Source of the DNA: an uncultured Fretibacterium sp.
GTDB lineage: Bacteria > Synergistota > Synergistia > Synergistales > Aminobacteriaceae
NCBI RefSeq assembly: GCF_938030725.1
Contig: NZ_CALHIQ010000106.1
Span: forward strand, 1-14,026
DNA: 14,026 nucleotides
Direction of reading: 5' to 3'
Shown here in pieces: positions 13,048-14,026 of the stretch. Each line of letters begins with the position of its first letter. Positions within the stretch are counted from its first letter, which is position 1. The translations under genes and the position numbers were made by a program. The notes beneath the pieces were generated by a model that saw only the letters and a program-made list of their open reading frames with translations, was not told the origin of the DNA and made no database searches.

Positions 13048-13192
13048 CTGTGCCGATTGTGACGTGTGGAACCTCACCATCGAGGGCAAGGGGGGCACGC
13101 TTCGGCTCCGGAGCTGGCTGACGGATCCGACGTCCGCTGCGTGCCAGACCGTCATCTCGCGCGAGGTATCGCCCAGGGACACCGCGATGCTG
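13048..13192 (+). pseudogene. Broken partial copy of the M20 amidohydrolase gene
   Basis: This stretch aligns with 9775-9937 inside the M20 gene, covering the start of the lid/dimer domain (about residues 188-242, from CDVWNLTIEGKGG to SPRDTA). It includes a 43-base block (13144-13186 against 9889-9931) with no difference. It lacks both gene ends and the metal-ligand motifs. It carries a one-base deletion near 13097 and a one-base insertion near 13120, which shift and restore the frame, an 18-base deletion at 13141, and scattered substitutions. It therefore cannot make an active enzyme. It lies between the panE terminator and the ASCH gene promoter, in the same orientation as the intact gene about 3.3 kb away. 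Confidence 0.92.
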
Positions 13193-13209
13193 GTCGTGTT
13201 GAGTCTATG

Positions 13210-13218
13210 TGGTATGAT
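13210..13218 (+). promoter_or_regulatory. Extended -10 promoter of the ASCH gene
   Basis: TGG-TATGAT (13210-13218), five of six to TATAAT with an upstream TG. The -35 region falls on the end of the M20 relic (CTGGTC) and is poor. It would start a leader of about 40 bases carrying GGGGAGGA (13251-13258). Confidence 0.5.
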
Positions 13219-13267
13219 GAAAAGAACACCTATTTGTTTGCATCCGAAGCGGGGAGGACGTGACGAG

Positions 13268-13654
13268 ATGAAAGCGTTGTCGGTAAAACAACCTTGGGCG
13301 AGTTTGATCGCCGGCGGGCAGAAGACGATCGAGTGGCGTTCATGGAGAACGCACTATCGAGGGCCGTTGCTGATTTGTTCGGGGAAAACTCCAGACGATA
13401 TCTATTTTGAATTTGACCCTGATGAGGCGAGGCAAAAATGGCCTCTTGGCGTCGCGGTCGCGACGGTTGAGCTGGTCGAGGTCCGCCCGTTCGACGCCAA
13501 AAAAGATGCCGAGGCGGCGATGCTTGATGAAGACGATCTGCCCTCTGTGCAGGGATTTTCCTGGGTTCTGGAGAACCCTGTGGCAGTGCCGGACACTCCG
13601 CCGGTTCGCGGCAAACAGGGGCTTTTTGAGGTCACTTTGCAGCCTGCCCTGTAG
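13268..13654 (+). CDS. ASCH-domain protein
   Basis: A 128-residue single-domain protein of the ASCH (ASC-1 homology, PUA-like fold) superfamily. The fold is associated with RNA or modified-nucleoside binding, and some bacterial members act as RNases or amidohydrolases. The N-terminal signature is clear: KALSVKQPWASLIAGGQKTI (2-21), then EWRSWRTHYRGPLLICSGK. Later come the second strand region PLGVAVATVELVEVRPF (about 58-74) and the C-terminal VQGFSWVLENP and VRGKQGLFEVTL. ATG at 13268 is chosen because GGGGAGGA lies nine bases upstream and the domain begins there. The frame is open further upstream through the M20 relic, but those codons are not part of the family. What it does here is unknown; its neighbours downstream are a small membrane protein and an unfinished gene. 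Confidence 0.88.
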   Translation: MKALSVKQPWASLIAGGQKTIEWRSWRTHYRGPLLICSGKTPDDIYFEFDPDEARQKWPLGVAVATVELVEVRPFDAKKDAEAAMLDEDDLPSVQGFSWVLENPVAVPDTPPVRGKQGLFEVTLQPAL

Positions 13655-13676
13655 CATAAGCCACGGTTTTTTTATT

Positions 13677-13702
13677 GCGCTTGGATCGTAGATCCAAGGC
13701 GC
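13677..13702. repeat. Palindrome upstream of the small membrane-protein gene
   Basis: TTGGATC-GTA-GATCCAA (13681-13697) is a perfect seven-base inverted repeat about a three-base centre, extended by GCGC (13677-13680)/GCGC (13699-13702) with a single unpaired G. It sits just upstream of the extended -10 at 13711-13719, where the -35 would be, so it may be an operator. As RNA it would form a stem, but no T run follows, so it is not a normal terminator for the ASCH gene. Confidence 0.55.
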
Positions 13703-13710
13703 GATATTCA

Positions 13711-13719
13711 TGGTATGAT
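13711..13719 (+). promoter_or_regulatory. Extended -10 promoter of the small membrane-protein gene
   Basis: TGG-TATGAT (13711-13719), the same nine bases as the element before the ASCH gene. No clear -35; the palindrome occupies that zone. The start would be near 13726, almost on top of the ribosome site AAAGGAGGTG (13731-13740). Confidence 0.5.
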
Positions 13720-13749
13720 TTTACATTAGGAAAGGAGGTGCGGCGGTGG

Positions 13750-14010
13750 ATGAGGGAACAAAGCAGCTTCTTCGAAGCGGAAACACTGAAAGGTAGGGTG
13801 GAGGCAACTTCCCCCTTTTCCTCCTGGTTTAGCACATCCACCGTGAAGGAAATGCAAAAGGTCGTGTTGGTGTTAGTGCCTGTGCTGTTGGCGCTTGTAG
13901 CGCCGTTTTACGCATGGAGTCGCGAGGGGGTGTCCTTCGCCCTGTTCGGGTGTGCTCTTGGGGCCTGGGCATGTGACTTCGCCGCATACTGGCGGGGGAG
14001 GCGCAGATGA
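13750..14010 (+). CDS. Small two-helix membrane protein
   Basis: An 86-residue protein I do not recognise. ATG at 13750 has an ideal Shine-Dalgarno site (AAAGGAGGTG) nine bases upstream. The first 35 residues are polar. Two hydrophobic segments follow, about 38-56 (VVLVLVPVLLALVAPFYAW) and 61-81 (VSFALFGCALGAWACDFAAY), joined by a short SREG turn, and the protein ends in a basic WRGRRR. Size and layout resemble phage holins and other small inner-membrane proteins, but nothing specific supports a phage role here. An alternative shorter start (GTG or ATG near codons 32-35) would give just the two helices. The stop overlaps the next ATG (ATGA), so the two are probably co-translated. Confidence 0.65.
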   Translation: MREQSSFFEAETLKGRVEATSPFSSWFSTSTVKEMQKVVLVLVPVLLALVAPFYAWSREGVSFALFGCALGAWACDFAAYWRGRRR

Positions 14011-14026
14011 GTGCAGCACAGCGGTT
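14007..14026 (+). CDS. Start of a further gene (partial)
   Basis: ATG at 14007 overlaps the stop of the membrane-protein gene (ATGA) and has a G-rich ribosome site (GGGGGAGG) ending six bases upstream. Only MSAAQR is visible before the window ends, so no function can be given. Confidence 0.5.

Noticed and set aside
1..14026. CRISPR array, insertion sequence with terminal repeats, or rRNA
   Set aside because: No regularly spaced repeats, transposase gene with inverted ends, or rRNA sequence was seen on either strand.

Overview
The window looks like chromosome from a high-G+C, diderm, amino-acid-using anaerobe. A member of the Synergistota (Synergistaceae-like) is my best guess. The reasons are a selenocysteine tRNA beside glyA, a TolC-type outer-membrane protein (so an outer membrane), an M20 peptidase/amidohydrolase, and very G+C-rich genes using ATG, GTG and TTG starts. 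This is inference from gene content; there is no rRNA or marker phylogeny here.

Left part (1-5500), housekeeping. The window opens on the last 25 codons of a probable Rpn-family nuclease, followed by a small double-hairpin repeat. Then comes glyA (serine hydroxymethyltransferase, minus strand), divergent from selC (tRNA-Sec), which has its own promoter and probable terminator. A single secreted protein of unknown function follows on the plus strand. Convergent to it are an exported lytic transglycosylase (GTG start) and, upstream on the same strand, a TolC-like outer-membrane factor (TTG start). The TolC-like gene has a near-consensus promoter and a textbook terminator.

Middle (5486-10414), a plus-strand run. 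tex (S1-domain transcription accessory protein) is joined by a one-base stop/start overlap to a BaiN/HI0933-type flavoprotein gene. About 60 bases later comes an M20 metallo-amidohydrolase.

Right part (10415-14026), more A+T-rich and accessory in look. A BASS-family transporter (minus) and a ketopantoate reductase gene (panE, plus) diverge from a 382-base spacer. That spacer holds two near-consensus promoters, and each leader has a terminator-like hairpin. I read the pair as a ketopantoate or 2-oxoacid uptake and reduction module. Beyond the panE terminator lies a broken 145-base copy of the middle of the M20 gene, so the module is bracketed by an M20 gene and its relic. The window ends with a small ASCH-domain protein gene and a two-helix membrane protein gene, both behind similar extended -10 promoters. 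The second has a 17-base palindrome upstream and overlaps (ATGA) the start of a further gene cut off by the window edge.

The strongest items for follow-up are the M20 relic with its repeat-mediated deletion, the paired leader hairpins of the transporter and panE, and the ASCH/membrane-protein cassette.
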